The notes: a model not told the origin generated them from the letters alone. Positions 53,493 to 63,338 are shown, counted from the stretch's first letter. The stretch is DNA of 64,000 nt from Paenibacillus sp. cl123 (GCF_900101595.1 NZ_FMYY01000015.1:1-64000); one strand, 5' to 3'. Numbers and translations are program-made.

Positions 53493-55286
53493 TTATTCGG
53501 CCGCTGTCTCGGAAGGGAATTCCAGCGTGACAGCGGTGCCGCGCCCGGCCGTGCTCACTACGCGCAGCTCGTAGCCGGCGCCGTATTTGAGCTTCAGCCG
53601 CTGGTTCACGTTCGCGATGCCCACGCTGCGCCCCTCCGTTGGAGACGAGGGAGAAGGGGCAGCCAGAACAGCGCGCAGCTGCGCCAGCTTCTCCTTGGCC
53701 ATGCCGCCGCCGTTGTCGATAATGCGGATGCGCACAAGAGCGGCTCGCAGTTCGACGGCGAGCTTGATTCGGCCGCCGCTCACGCGCTCCGCCATGCCAT
53801 GCTGCACGCTGTTTTCGACAAGCGGCTGGATAAGCAGCTTCAAGACCGGCCGGTTAAGAGCAGCCTGATCTACCCGGTAAATGACGGAAAACCGGTGTTG
53901 GTGAAGCATCTCCTGCATGTAGATATAGTCGCGCACATGCCGCAAATCTTCTTCCAGCGAAACGACGGACCGGCGGCTGTCGGTAACATAGCGGAGATTG
54001 GACGAAAGCCGCAGCATCAAGGCCGAGATCAGATTGTCCCGGCCGAGCAGATTCATCGCCTCCCAATTGATCGTCTCCAGGATGTTGTACAAAAAATGCG
54101 GGTTAATTTGCGATTGCAGCGCATGCAGCTCGGCTTCCCGCTGCAGCAGCATGCTTTCGGTCAGCTGCCGCATCGCATCGTTTTTGGCGAGAAAGCTGCG
54201 GATAATGTTAAGCGTGATAAAGCCGTATTCGTCGTTTTCGTTGACGCGGAACGAACCGATTTCTTTCCCTTCGTTGTGATGGCGGATAATTCGGACCATC
54301 ATCTGGATCGGCCGATACGTTTTTACGGTATACCGAAGCGCAAGCAGCAGCCCGATCACGAGAGAAAGCGCCAGGATGAGCAGGTTCATTTTCTTCATAA
54401 ATTCGAGCTTGCCGAGCAGCGTGACGGTCGGAAGGATCGACACGTACTTCCAGTCGTAAACCTTCGATTCCACATAGGACACCAGGAACGTATCCTTGCC
54501 GTTCTTTTTGATCAGATGCTGCCGCTGCTCAAGCTGCAAAAGATCCGCTTCCGTCAGTACCTCGCCGATCGGTTCCGGGGTGTTTCCGTATAAGATTTTA
54601 TGATTGCCGTCCATCATGTATATTTTTTTGTCGCGAATGTTCGGGATATTCTGGAACAGCGAATCGAAATAAGTACGGTTCAGATTGAGCACGATCACGC
54701 CATTGCCGTAGTCGGAAAAAATCGGCACCTTGCGGAACAGGGACAGCATGTCGACATGCCCTTGGGCCGCGCTCGGGGACGGAAAAGGGCGAAGCTCGGC
54801 CCAATACTTCGCCTCCTCGTCCGTATTTTGGTAGGAGTCCAGCCAGCTTTTATCGGCGATTTCGCTTAGATTGCGGATGCCTTCCGTCGTAAAAATAAAC
54901 TTGTCGTTTTTCTCGTGATAAAAATAGGCGGAGTGGATGTAGGGCTTGCCGATAAAGGTGCGGAACGTGTTTTCGAGCACATTGTTCAAATAAATGTATT
55001 TGGCGGGCGAAATCTGTCCTCTGGCGTCAAACAGCCCTTCGATCGCATCGTTCAGCGTATCGTCGAATTCGAGCAAAGAAATCAGCTGGGTGATATCGTT
55101 GAGAATCGTATCGAGGCTTTGTCCGGCCAGCGTTAGAAATTTCGTATCGTTGTCCATTTCCTGCTGCTTGATGTCATGACTCCAATAAAAGAAATAGTAC
55201 GTATTCAGCAGCATGATCGGGGTCAGCACCAGCAAAATCAGCCAGATGAAGTTGCGCCAAAACGTCGTTTTTTTGATGGCATGCAT
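53493..55286 (-). CDS. YesM-family sensor histidine kinase
   Basis: Protein of 597 residues. N-terminal helix (about 12-33), extracytoplasmic double-Cache-like domain to about 290, second helix near 300-320, HAMP region, His_kinase domain with QINPHFLYN (phospho-acceptor His), and HATPase_c with LVENSVQHGM and DNGGGMAKEKL. It starts with ATG 55286, overlapping the regulator's TGA (TGATG); the preceding TTG is less likely. With the upstream response regulator it controls the importer at 57155-60614, which is transcribed divergently. Confidence 0.9.
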   Translation of the reverse strand: MHAIKKTTFWRNFIWLILLVLTPIMLLNTYYFFYWSHDIKQQEMDNDTKFLTLAGQSLDTILNDITQLISLLEFDDTLNDAIEGLFDARGQISPAKYIYLNNVLENTFRTFIGKPYIHSAYFYHEKNDKFIFTTEGIRNLSEIADKSWLDSYQNTDEEAKYWAELRPFPSPSAAQGHVDMLSLFRKVPIFSDYGNGVIVLNLNRTYFDSLFQNIPNIRDKKIYMMDGNHKILYGNTPEPIGEVLTEADLLQLEQRQHLIKKNGKDTFLVSYVESKVYDWKYVSILPTVTLLGKLEFMKKMNLLILALSLVIGLLLALRYTVKTYRPIQMMVRIIRHHNEGKEIGSFRVNENDEYGFITLNIIRSFLAKNDAMRQLTESMLLQREAELHALQSQINPHFLYNILETINWEAMNLLGRDNLISALMLRLSSNLRYVTDSRRSVVSLEEDLRHVRDYIYMQEMLHQHRFSVIYRVDQAALNRPVLKLLIQPLVENSVQHGMAERVSGGRIKLAVELRAALVRIRIIDNGGGMAKEKLAQLRAVLAAPSPSSPTEGRSVGIANVNQRLKLKYGAGYELRVVSTAGRGTAVTLEFPSETAAE

Positions 55287-56884
55287 CAATGGCCGGACTC
55301 CTTGCTCCAGTGAATTTTGTCGCGGTATTCCGTTGGCGTCATCCCAGTGTTTCCCTTAAACACCTGGGAAAAGTGTTTTGTGCTTTGATACCCAACATTG
55401 GAAGCGATTTCATACACTTTGTTGTTGACGTTACCCAGCATCGCCTTGGCCATCTCCATGCGCACCGAGGTCAAGTAATCGATAAAATTGCGGCCGGTCG
55501 CCTTTTTAAAAATTTTGCTGACATAGGTCGGGCTCAGGTGGACGGCGGCGGACACGGAATGCAGCGAAATGTCCTCCATGTAATGCTTCTCGATATAGCT
55601 TTTGATATGCTCGACGAATTTCTGCGTGTATGAAAGCGAATGCGAGGTCAAATATTCGGTACACTCGGCGCACGCGCGCTGCAGCCATTCGAGCATAGGA
55701 CCGGCTTGCCTGAATTCTTGCGCCTTCTGTGTCGGGTAGATGCGCTCGCCCAGGATGCGGTGAATATCGGACTTTAATTCGGCGACGGCCCGTTCCATCG
55801 CGAAAAACAGCTTGACGAAATACTCCCGGTATTTTTCCGGATGAGCCTGCTGAGCGTGCAATTCGGCAAAAATCCGTTCGAGGCAGAGCGCGGCCCGCTC
55901 AGTATCGCCCGAGGACATCGCAAGCACGAGCCGCTTCTCCTCGGCTGCCGGATAGACCGGCTCAGGGCGCTCGTTCTCATGCTCCGCATAATCGGCGAAC
56001 CCGCCAACCTGCATCGGTCCGGCTGCTCCTGGCCAATGCCGCAGCTGATTGAAACAGAGCGAGATGTCCGAGAGCTGGGCAACCGGACCGCTGATCGCCA
56101 GGTCCGCCCGCTCTCGCTGAGGCTGCTCGGACCTCTCCCGCAGCTGCCGTAGAGCTTGCAGCGCGGTCTCCCGGTCATCATAGTTGAGCAGCAAATAAAT
56201 GCGCTCCTCTTCCTGGTGGACGAACGGATAACAAGACAGGTCCGATGTCTCGCGCCACAGCGCGCATCGCCGGCGAATCCGGCGCATCTGCTGCGCCAGG
56301 GCCGCATGGTCCGCGGACGCTAGCGAGGCCAAGGCATACGAGGAGTACGGCAGCGTTAGCCGGTATTCGCGTACGGAAGCATGAACCGCCTCGGGCGAGT
56401 CGGCCAGTCCGTGAGCGAGCCGCAGCAAAAATTGCTCGGCGAACAGATCGATCGCCTCCCGATAGCGCTCCTCCATCGCTTTAAGCGATTCGGTCTGGCG
56501 AAGCCGGGAATCAAGCTCGCTGGCCGTTTCCTCCAGAACAGAGGTTAATTGCGTCAAATCGGTAGGCTTCGTCAAATAATGGCGGATGCCGAACTTCATC
56601 GCCGTCTTCGCATATTCGAAATCGCCGAATCCGCTTAAGATGATCATGATCGTTTGCTTGCGAAACCTCATCATGCGCTCCGCAAAGTCGAGCCCGGACA
56701 TGCCGGCCATTTTAATATCGGTGATAATGACATCCACGGGCGTGCGCTGGCACAGCTCGAGCGCTTCGAACCCCCCGGAAGCGTGCAGCGGCTCGTAGAA
56801 GCCGATCCTTTCCCATTCGATATGGCGGGTCAGCCCGTCACGGATTCGTTTGTCGTCATCTACGATGAGTATCGTATAGGGCAA
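55286..56884 (-). CDS. YesN-family response regulator with AraC DNA-binding domain
   Basis: Protein of 532 residues. Receiver domain with VDDD near the start, phospho-acceptor Asp56 in TDIKMAG and Lys in LTKP. A long middle region follows, then a C-terminal AraC domain with VHLSPTYVSKIFKKATGRNF and VGYQSTKHFSQVFKGNTGMTP. The frame opens at a GTG (56905) lying just before AAGGAGG. TTG 56884, eight bases after that site, is the probable start, giving LPYTILIVDDD. First gene of the two-component operon. Confidence 0.9.
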   Translation of the reverse strand: MPYTILIVDDDKRIRDGLTRHIEWERIGFYEPLHASGGFEALELCQRTPVDVIITDIKMAGMSGLDFAERMMRFRKQTIMIILSGFGDFEYAKTAMKFGIRHYLTKPTDLTQLTSVLEETASELDSRLRQTESLKAMEERYREAIDLFAEQFLLRLAHGLADSPEAVHASVREYRLTLPYSSYALASLASADHAALAQQMRRIRRRCALWRETSDLSCYPFVHQEEERIYLLLNYDDRETALQALRQLRERSEQPQRERADLAISGPVAQLSDISLCFNQLRHWPGAAGPMQVGGFADYAEHENERPEPVYPAAEEKRLVLAMSSGDTERAALCLERIFAELHAQQAHPEKYREYFVKLFFAMERAVAELKSDIHRILGERIYPTQKAQEFRQAGPMLEWLQRACAECTEYLTSHSLSYTQKFVEHIKSYIEKHYMEDISLHSVSAAVHLSPTYVSKIFKKATGRNFIDYLTSVRMEMAKAMLGNVNNKVYEIASNVGYQSTKHFSQVFKGNTGMTPTEYRDKIHWSKESGH

Positions 56885-57083
56885 CGTCGCCCCCTCCTTT
56901 TTCACTCATTATGCCGCATAGCCCAAATAACTGTCCACACCGGAGCGGTGAAAAACAAGAAAACGAACCGAAAGGCGATTTTTCGAACGCCTGCGCCGCA
57001 TAAAGAGACTGCGGAGGCGTTTGACGCCGCGAAAACCGGATATAATCCGAACCCTTTTTGCAAGAAGCCGCCGTTTCGCGCCG

Positions 57084-57100
57084 ATTGAAAACGTTTTATC
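57084..57100. promoter_or_regulatory. cre-like palindrome before the importer operon
   Basis: ATTGAAAACGTTTTATC matches the CcpA consensus WWTGAAARCGYTTTCWW at 15 of 17 positions by eye. It lies 55 bases before the first permease gene and would place the operon under glucose repression. A LacI-family operator is an alternative reading. Confidence 0.5.
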
Positions 57101-57154
57101 ATGAAAGCAGGACCGGTCCCGGCAATCCTACACAAAGATGGGGTGACAAACGAC

Positions 57155-58117
57155 ATGGCTTTGACCGACAAGGCGCCTCGCGCTCGTATGGTTGCGATGC
57201 GTCCGCGATTGCCTTCGGGCGTATGGACGCATATGCGGACGAACGTATCGCTTTATTTGATTTTACTCCCGGGGCTGCTTTATTACGCCGTGTTTCATTA
57301 CATCCCGATGTACGGCATTACGATTGCATTCAAGGAGTACGACGTGTTCGGGGGCATTAACGGCAGCGAGTGGATAGGCCTGCAGCATTTCCGCGAGCTG
57401 TTCGCATCCGAGGCGTTTGGCGTTGTTCTCCGCAACTCGATGCTGATCAGCCTGTACAAAATTGCATTTAATTTCCCTGTACCGATCGTCTTGGCTGTCC
57501 TGCTGAACGAGGTTCGCAAAATGGCGTTCAAGCGGACGATCCAGACGATCGTATACATGCCTTACTTTTTATCGTGGGTCGTGATCGCCGGTCTCGTCAT
57601 CAACTTTTTGTCGCCGTCGAGCGGGGTCGTCAACATGCTGCTGAAGTCGGCGGGCTTCGAGACGATCAACTTCCTGGCGGACAAAGCGTATTTCCGGTCC
57701 ATCATCGTACTGTCTGATTTGTGGCATGGGATGGGCTGGAACACGATCATCTTCCTGGCGGCGCTGACCGGCGTCGATCCGCAGCTGTATGAAGCGGCCA
57801 AGATGGATGGAGCGGGCCGTCTGCGGCAAATGTTCCATATTACGCTGCCCGGCATCCGCAGCACCATCGTCGTTTTATTGCTGATGAAGATCGGGCATAT
57901 GATGGACAACGGCTTCGAGCAAATGTTTCTGCTGTCGAATCCGCTGGTGTACGAGGTGGGCGACGTCTTCGAAACATACGTCTACCGGATGGGGCTGATT
58001 GAGGCGCGGTACGATTATTCGACGGCGGTCGGCTTGTTCAAGTCCTGCGTCGGGCTCGTTTTGCTGCTGCTGGCCAACACCATGGCCCGCCGGTTCGGCG
58101 AAAGGGGGATTTTCTAA
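57155..58117 (+). CDS. carbohydrate ABC transporter permease, LplB type
   Basis: Permease of 320 residues with six helices. First helix SLYLILLPGLLYYAVFHYIP and EAA loop YEAAKMDGAGRLRQMF. ATG 57155 follows GGGGTG by 10 bases; an ATG at 57101 gives an 18-residue extension without a ribosome binding site. First gene of an operon divergent from the YesMN-like pair. Confidence 0.9.
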   Translation: MALTDKAPRARMVAMRPRLPSGVWTHMRTNVSLYLILLPGLLYYAVFHYIPMYGITIAFKEYDVFGGINGSEWIGLQHFRELFASEAFGVVLRNSMLISLYKIAFNFPVPIVLAVLLNEVRKMAFKRTIQTIVYMPYFLSWVVIAGLVINFLSPSSGVVNMLLKSAGFETINFLADKAYFRSIIVLSDLWHGMGWNTIIFLAALTGVDPQLYEAAKMDGAGRLRQMFHITLPGIRSTIVVLLLMKIGHMMDNGFEQMFLLSNPLVYEVGDVFETYVYRMGLIEARYDYSTAVGLFKSCVGLVLLLLANTMARRFGERGIF

Positions 58118-58118
58118 A

Positions 58119-58997
58119 ATGCAAATCCGCATCGCGTCCGCCGAGAGGCTGTTTGACTGGACCAACTACACGCTGCTGTCGCTGCTCGGTATCGTAACGC
58201 TGTATCCGATTCTGAATGTGCTGGCTATCTCGATGAGCAGCTACGCCGCTTATGTGAACAGCCCGCTGATGGTGCTGCCGTCGGAGCTAAACTGGGATGC
58301 GTATAAGCAAATTTTCGCCAACAAGCTGCTGCTGACCAGCTACCGCAATACGCTGCTCGTCTGTCTGGGCGGAACACTGCTGAATGTGACCGTCACGGTG
58401 CTGACGGCGTACCCGCTGGCCAAGGCCAAAGTTCGCGGCGATCGGGCGATCATGTTTTTCATCGTGTTCACGATGCTGTTCAGCGGGGGCATGATCCCGA
58501 CGTTTCTCGTCGTCAAAGGACTGCATCTGTACAACTCGCTGTGGGCCGTTGTTTTACCGACCTTGATCAGCACGTACAATTTTATTATCGTCCGGACGTT
58601 TTTCGAAACGATTCCCGACAGTCTCGAGGAGTCGGCCAAAATCGACGGAGCGGGGCATATGTACGTGCTGTTCAAAATCGTCGTACCGCTTTCCTTGCCG
58701 CTTATGGCTACGATATGCCTGTTTTACGGCGTCGCCAACTGGAACCGGTTTTTCGAGGCGATGTTATACTTGAACGATCGGGACAAGTGGACGCTGACGA
58801 TTTTATTGCGGGAAATCATTACGGAGAACACGGACTTGTTCAGCTCGACCGACCCGGCCGCCGACAGCGGACGTATTTATCCGAAGACGCTGCAGTGCGC
58901 CACGATTATCGTGACGATTCTTCCGATCTTGTTCAGCTATCCTTTCCTGCAGAAGTATTTCATCAAGGGCATTATGCTCGGAGCGGTGAAGCAATGA
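58119..58997 (+). CDS. carbohydrate ABC transporter permease, YtcP type
   Basis: Permease of 292 residues. FDWTNYTLLSLLGIVTLYPI, EAA loop LEESAKIDGAGHMYVL and the typical C terminus FIKGIMLGAVKQ. ATG is immediately after the previous stop (one base apart) with AAAGGGGG upstream, so it is coupled to the first permease. The frame upstream to 57999 only shadows that gene. Confidence 0.9.
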   Translation: MQIRIASAERLFDWTNYTLLSLLGIVTLYPILNVLAISMSSYAAYVNSPLMVLPSELNWDAYKQIFANKLLLTSYRNTLLVCLGGTLLNVTVTVLTAYPLAKAKVRGDRAIMFFIVFTMLFSGGMIPTFLVVKGLHLYNSLWAVVLPTLISTYNFIIVRTFFETIPDSLEESAKIDGAGHMYVLFKIVVPLSLPLMATICLFYGVANWNRFFEAMLYLNDRDKWTLTILLREIITENTDLFSSTDPAADSGRIYPKTLQCATIIVTILPILFSYPFLQKYFIKGIMLGAVKQ

Positions 58998-59036
58998 CGC
59001 TTGGCCACAGCGCATATATAAGGGGGATTCAGACGT

Positions 59037-60614
59037 ATGAAACGGATTCGTAAAACAAGTATGGCGATCACGCTTTCCCTGCTGGCCGCGACTTTTACCG
59101 GCTGCAGTCAAGGAAGCGGTCCGGCTCCGGCCGGCAAGGAAGCTCCTGCCGCCGCCGGCAGCAAGGAGCCGGTTAAGTTCACGGTGCTGCTGCGCGCCGG
59201 GTCGGAGTTCGATCCGCAGAACAACCCGTGGGTGCAGGAAATCAACAAGCGGGCGAACGCCGACATTACATGGATGGTCGTGCCGATCGCCAATGTGTGG
59301 GAGAAGCGCAACGTGCTGATGGCGTCGGGCGATTATCCCGAGGTCATCATCATGAATACGCCCAACGATAATCTGTACGCGCAGATGGTCAAAAACAAGG
59401 TATTGCTGCCTGTCGACAATCTGTTGAAGGACGCTCCGAACATCATGAAATATTCGAATAAAGCTTCGCTGGATGCGGTTCGCGATCCGGACGGCCATAT
59501 GTATCAAGTGCCGCGTTCGACGATTGTGCGGGAAGATTTCATGGGCATCCGCAAAGATTGGCGCGAGAAGCTGGGGCTGCCGGTGCCGAAAACGACTGAC
59601 GACTGGCGGGCGTTCTACAAGGCCGTCGCGACGCAGGATCCTGACGGCAACGGCAAAGCCGACACGTACGGCGTTACCGAATCCAGCGAGCTGATGGCGT
59701 TGTCCGGGACGATTAATCTGGAGTATTTCGCCCGGGCGTGGCATGCGGATAAGCAATGGTACGACAACGGCAGCGGGGAAGTGTTCTTCGGCGTGTTCGC
59801 CAAGGACGGACGGTTCAAGCAGGCGCTGGAATTTTACAGGCAGCTTGCCCAGGACAAGTCGCTCGACCCCGATCTGATTACGAATAAAGGAATTGCGGCC
59901 AAGGAAGACAAGTTCAACAAAGGCGTGACGGGCTCCATGCGGATGTTCGCCGGCAAAATCGATTCGTATTTGAACGTGATGCGCAAAATTCATCCGACTG
60001 CCCAGGTGGAGCTTGTCGATTTCCCGACCGCTCCGAATGCGGCTTCCTACAGCAAGGAGAAGCTCGTATCGACCAACTCCGGGCTGTACAACACATGGGC
60101 GCTGACGACAAAGGCGAAGGGCAAGGAGAAAGAAATTATCCGCGTATTCGACTGGATGTTGAGCGATGAGGGCTGGAATATTTTGAAAAACGGCGTAGAA
60201 GGGGTCCATTACAAAAAAGAAGGCGACAAGCTGACGTACCTCGAGCCGGAATACGGCAACTTCTCCAAATGGATCGGCCATGCAATGATGTTCCGCAGAC
60301 CGAACGACGAGGATCTGTGGCTGAAGAAGCTGGTTCCCGATGTGTACTCATACCAGAAGGAATGGCTCGACAAGAGCATTAAGTACGTTCCTGAGAACTA
60401 CCAGGAAAAAGGGCTGCTGGGGCTTGTCTCCGACAAGGAAGCGGATTTCTACAAAAAAGATGTGTACACGAAAAAGTTTATCGAAGTAACCGCCCAAATC
60501 ATCTACGGCGATCTGCCGCTGACCGCTTGGGACGACTTCCTGAAGGAAGTATATGCCGCTGGCTGGGAAGAGGTCACCCGCGAATACAACGCCTATTACG
60601 CATCGCATAAGTAA
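59037..60614 (+). CDS. extracellular sugar-binding lipoprotein (ABC transporter)
   Basis: Solute-binding protein of 525 residues with lipoprotein signal; lipobox TFTGC puts the lipidated Cys at position 23. A Pro/Ala linker is followed by the LplA-type fold with SGDYPEVIIM, a DPDGNGKADTYG loop and WALTTKAKG. ATG follows AAGGGGGA. It delivers an oligosaccharide to the two preceding permeases. No ATPase gene nearby. Confidence 0.9.
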   Translation: MKRIRKTSMAITLSLLAATFTGCSQGSGPAPAGKEAPAAAGSKEPVKFTVLLRAGSEFDPQNNPWVQEINKRANADITWMVVPIANVWEKRNVLMASGDYPEVIIMNTPNDNLYAQMVKNKVLLPVDNLLKDAPNIMKYSNKASLDAVRDPDGHMYQVPRSTIVREDFMGIRKDWREKLGLPVPKTTDDWRAFYKAVATQDPDGNGKADTYGVTESSELMALSGTINLEYFARAWHADKQWYDNGSGEVFFGVFAKDGRFKQALEFYRQLAQDKSLDPDLITNKGIAAKEDKFNKGVTGSMRMFAGKIDSYLNVMRKIHPTAQVELVDFPTAPNAASYSKEKLVSTNSGLYNTWALTTKAKGKEKEIIRVFDWMLSDEGWNILKNGVEGVHYKKEGDKLTYLEPEYGNFSKWIGHAMMFRRPNDEDLWLKKLVPDVYSYQKEWLDKSIKYVPENYQEKGLLGLVSDKEADFYKKDVYTKKFIEVTAQIIYGDLPLTAWDDFLKEVYAAGWEEVTREYNAYYASHK

Positions 60615-60664
60615 AGAGAAACGGATAGATTGAGAGGCCGTCCCATAACAAGGAGGTATCATCC

Positions 60665-62332
60665 ATGTTCAAACGTTTGACAGTAAGTTGTTTGGCGGCA
60701 GTTTGCCTGCTGCCTCTGCTGATGAGCGGGAGCGCCGAAGCGGCCCCGAATCCGGGGCTGCCGGTGACGGTGACGCCGGAAGGCGTTCAGCTGCAGACGT
60801 TATTCGACGCCGATCCGACGGGTGTCGATAAATATCTGGCTTTCCCCACCCTGCTCCAGCAAAGCGATACGAAGGTGATCATCTCGTACAAGCGCGGCGA
60901 TGCGCATTACATGGAGAGCGAGGCCAGCCTCGAGACGATGATCTACAATCCGTCCACGGGCACGGTGACGAGCCGGACGGCAACGGATCAGACGGCCGGC
61001 GTGATCAATCAAAATCCCGAGCTGATGCGCATGCCAAACGGCGATGTGTATAACTTCGTCGATCAGCAGCAAGGAGGAACGAAAACCCGGTTGGGCGCCC
61101 GCATGTTTAAATCGACCGACGGGGGCGATACGTTCGCCGATCAAGGAGCTTTCCCGCAGGTCGGGTCTTACCGGTACGGCTATATGTTTGACGATTACGA
61201 CGATGGCGGGACAGTGTATATGCTCGCGATGTCGTTTCCCGAGCTGACCGGCGGCGCGCGGGCCGTCCATGTGCTGAAGACGACGGACAACGGAAGCAAC
61301 TGGACGTATGTCAAAAACTTGACGTCGACCTTCGGGTTTGCCTTCAACGAAAGCTCGCTGGAGAAATACGGGTCCGGCTATCTGGTGATCGCCCGGGGAG
61401 ATGATCACTCGACCCGGCTGTTCAAGACGGATGCGAGCTTTAATCTGGTCGCTTCCAAGACATTGTCGTCTTCTTATTCCGAGATCAACTATATCGGCCG
61501 ACCCAAGCTGTTTGTCGATGGAGGAAACTATTACTTGCTGTGCCGGGACATTCAAGGGACGACCAACTATTTGAAGCTGTACCGGATCAACCCAGACACG
61601 CTCGAGCTGGAATCGGTCGCCACGCTGAACAGCAACTCGTATTCCGCCGCCGATTCGTATTATGCCGAGCCTTATTTTATAACCAAAAGCGGCAAAACGT
61701 ACATCGGCATCGTCACCTATCAAAAAGGCTCGTCCTCCGATCAGCCCAATATTGTCCGGTACGAGGCGTTGTGGGATGAGCTCAAATGGCGGCTGCACGA
61801 GCGTTTCGACGGCATGACGACGGGAAGCGCTCCTACAGGATGGACAACGGGAACATCCGGAGGGACGGTCACTGTTGAGAACTTGCCGGCGGCAGGCGAT
61901 AAGGCGCTCAAGCTGCAGGATACGAGCGCAAGCCAGCTGGTCGAAGCGACCAAAGGGTTCGCGTCCACCTCGGGTACGGTGGAGCTCCAGCTTAACGTGC
62001 AGCCGCAGCAGACGAATCAAGTACTCGGTGTCAGCTTGACGGATGCGGCAGGAACGAACGGGTTTACGGTGGCCTTTGACAATAACGGCAAGATGTACAC
62101 GTACAACGGCTCCGTCAAAACGACGCTTCCGTCGTACACGGCGGGAACATGGTATCAGATCAAAATCGTAGCCCGGACGGCGACGCAAAAGTTTGACGTG
62201 TATATAAACGGCGTGCTGGCGGCATCGAACTATACGTACCGCAATCCGGTATCGGCTTTGACGACGCTGCGTATCAATACGACGGGAGCCGGCACGGGAA
62301 CGTTTTTGGCGGATGATATTGTCGTTTATTAA
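60665..62332 (+). CDS. secreted Asp-box beta-propeller protein with LamG-like C-terminal domain (sialidase-superfamily-like)
   Basis: Protein of 555 residues. Signal peptide ends about residue 26 (SGSAEA before APNP). The propeller (about 35-375) carries two clear Asp boxes, STDGGDTF and TTDNGSNW. The last about 175 residues resemble a concanavalin-like (LamG) beta sandwich. The place where true sialidases have F/Y-R-I-P reads YLAFP, so the first Arg of the triad is absent. Exo-sialidase activity is therefore doubtful and another glycosidase or lyase role is possible. ATG follows AAGGAGG. Co-transcribed with the importer and the NanA-like aldolase. Confidence 0.7.
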   Translation: MFKRLTVSCLAAVCLLPLLMSGSAEAAPNPGLPVTVTPEGVQLQTLFDADPTGVDKYLAFPTLLQQSDTKVIISYKRGDAHYMESEASLETMIYNPSTGTVTSRTATDQTAGVINQNPELMRMPNGDVYNFVDQQQGGTKTRLGARMFKSTDGGDTFADQGAFPQVGSYRYGYMFDDYDDGGTVYMLAMSFPELTGGARAVHVLKTTDNGSNWTYVKNLTSTFGFAFNESSLEKYGSGYLVIARGDDHSTRLFKTDASFNLVASKTLSSSYSEINYIGRPKLFVDGGNYYLLCRDIQGTTNYLKLYRINPDTLELESVATLNSNSYSAADSYYAEPYFITKSGKTYIGIVTYQKGSSSDQPNIVRYEALWDELKWRLHERFDGMTTGSAPTGWTTGTSGGTVTVENLPAAGDKALKLQDTSASQLVEATKGFASTSGTVELQLNVQPQQTNQVLGVSLTDAAGTNGFTVAFDNNGKMYTYNGSVKTTLPSYTAGTWYQIKIVARTATQKFDVYINGVLAASNYTYRNPVSALTTLRINTTGAGTGTFLADDIVVY

Positions 62333-62339
62333 AGGTTTG

Positions 62340-62384
62340 GCCGGGCATGCCTAGGGGATTCGCTGCCCTGAGAGCATGTCCGGC
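62340..62384 (+). terminator. intercistronic stem-loop before the aldolase gene
   Basis: GCCGGGCATGC and GCATGTCCGGC pair over 11 positions with one G-U. TCTTAT follows, so termination is at most partial. Confidence 0.45.
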
Positions 62385-62408
62385 TCTTATAGAGGAGGAG
62401 CTTAGGAA

Positions 62409-63326
62409 ATGAACGAACGATCCAGGGATAAGTCAGCCCCGTTTTCCGGCGTGATCGTCGCCATGAATTCCTGCTATGACAGCAAGGGCCGGGTGAACCC
62501 GGAAGCGGTGCGTGAGCTGACCCGCTGGCTGATCGGCAGCGGTATCGGCGGGCTGTATATCGGCGGCGGAACGGGCGAAGGCATGCTGCAAACGGCCGAA
62601 GAGCGCGAGCTTGTGCTGGAGGCGGTCGTCGCCGAAACCGGCGGCGCAATTCCCGTGATCGCCCATGTCGGGGCAATCACGACTGAGGACAGCGTGCGGC
62701 TTGCCGCCCATGCGGAGGAAGCGGGGGCGGATGCGATTTCCGCCGTGCCGCCGTTTTATTATGCCTATTCGGAGGAAGCGGTGAAGCGGCACTGGTTCGC
62801 GATGATGGAGGCGGCGAAGCTTCCGTTTCTCATCTACAATGTGCCGGCGGCGACCGGTTTCACGATGACGACGGCGTTTTTGAAGGAACTGTGCGCCCAT
62901 CCCCAGCTTGCCGGCATCAAAACGACGAGCTTCAGCACCTATGAGCTGCAGCAGTTCAAAGCGGCTGGCGGCCCTTCGTTTATGGTGTTTAACGGTCCTG
63001 ATCAGCAATACCTGGCTGGACGCGTCATGGGCGCGAGCGGAGGCATCGGGGGAACGTACGGCGCGATGCCGGAGTTGTTTCTCCGCATCGAGCAGGCTTA
63101 CCTGAGCAGCGACATCGCAGAGGCGCAGCGGTGGCAGTTCGTCGTGAACGAATTTATTACCGAGATTCGCGCTTACGGCTTGTTCGGTACTATCAAGGAG
63201 CTTGTGCGGCTGCGCGGCATCGACTGCGGCGAGCCTCGCGCGCCGCTTGCTCCGCTGTCTGAGCAAGGCAAGTCGCAGGTGCGGAGACTATACGAGCGAA
63301 TGATAGCGGAAATAGAACGAGGCTAG
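62409..63326 (+). CDS. DapA/NanA-family aldolase (N-acetylneuraminate lyase-like)
   Basis: TIM-barrel class I aldolase of 305 residues. Substrate motif YIGGGTGEG (50-58), Tyr143 in LIYNVPAATG and Schiff-base Lys171 in AGIKTTS match the N-acetylneuraminate lyase pattern. KDG-type or other 2-keto acid aldolases of the same superfamily cannot be excluded. ATG follows AGAGGAGGAG. It sits between a sialidase-like propeller and an FAD oxidoreductase, which suggests catabolism of the released sugar acid in the cytosol. Confidence 0.82.
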   Translation: MNERSRDKSAPFSGVIVAMNSCYDSKGRVNPEAVRELTRWLIGSGIGGLYIGGGTGEGMLQTAEERELVLEAVVAETGGAIPVIAHVGAITTEDSVRLAAHAEEAGADAISAVPPFYYAYSEEAVKRHWFAMMEAAKLPFLIYNVPAATGFTMTTAFLKELCAHPQLAGIKTTSFSTYELQQFKAAGGPSFMVFNGPDQQYLAGRVMGASGGIGGTYGAMPELFLRIEQAYLSSDIAEAQRWQFVVNEFITEIRAYGLFGTIKELVRLRGIDCGEPRAPLAPLSEQGKSQVRRLYERMIAEIERG

Positions 63327-63338
63327 GGGGCGGAGACG

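Noticed and set aside
58803..62188. Two long minus-strand frames (58803-60281 and 60800-62188)
   Set aside because: Antisense to the lipoprotein and propeller genes; no ribosome binding sites or family motifs.
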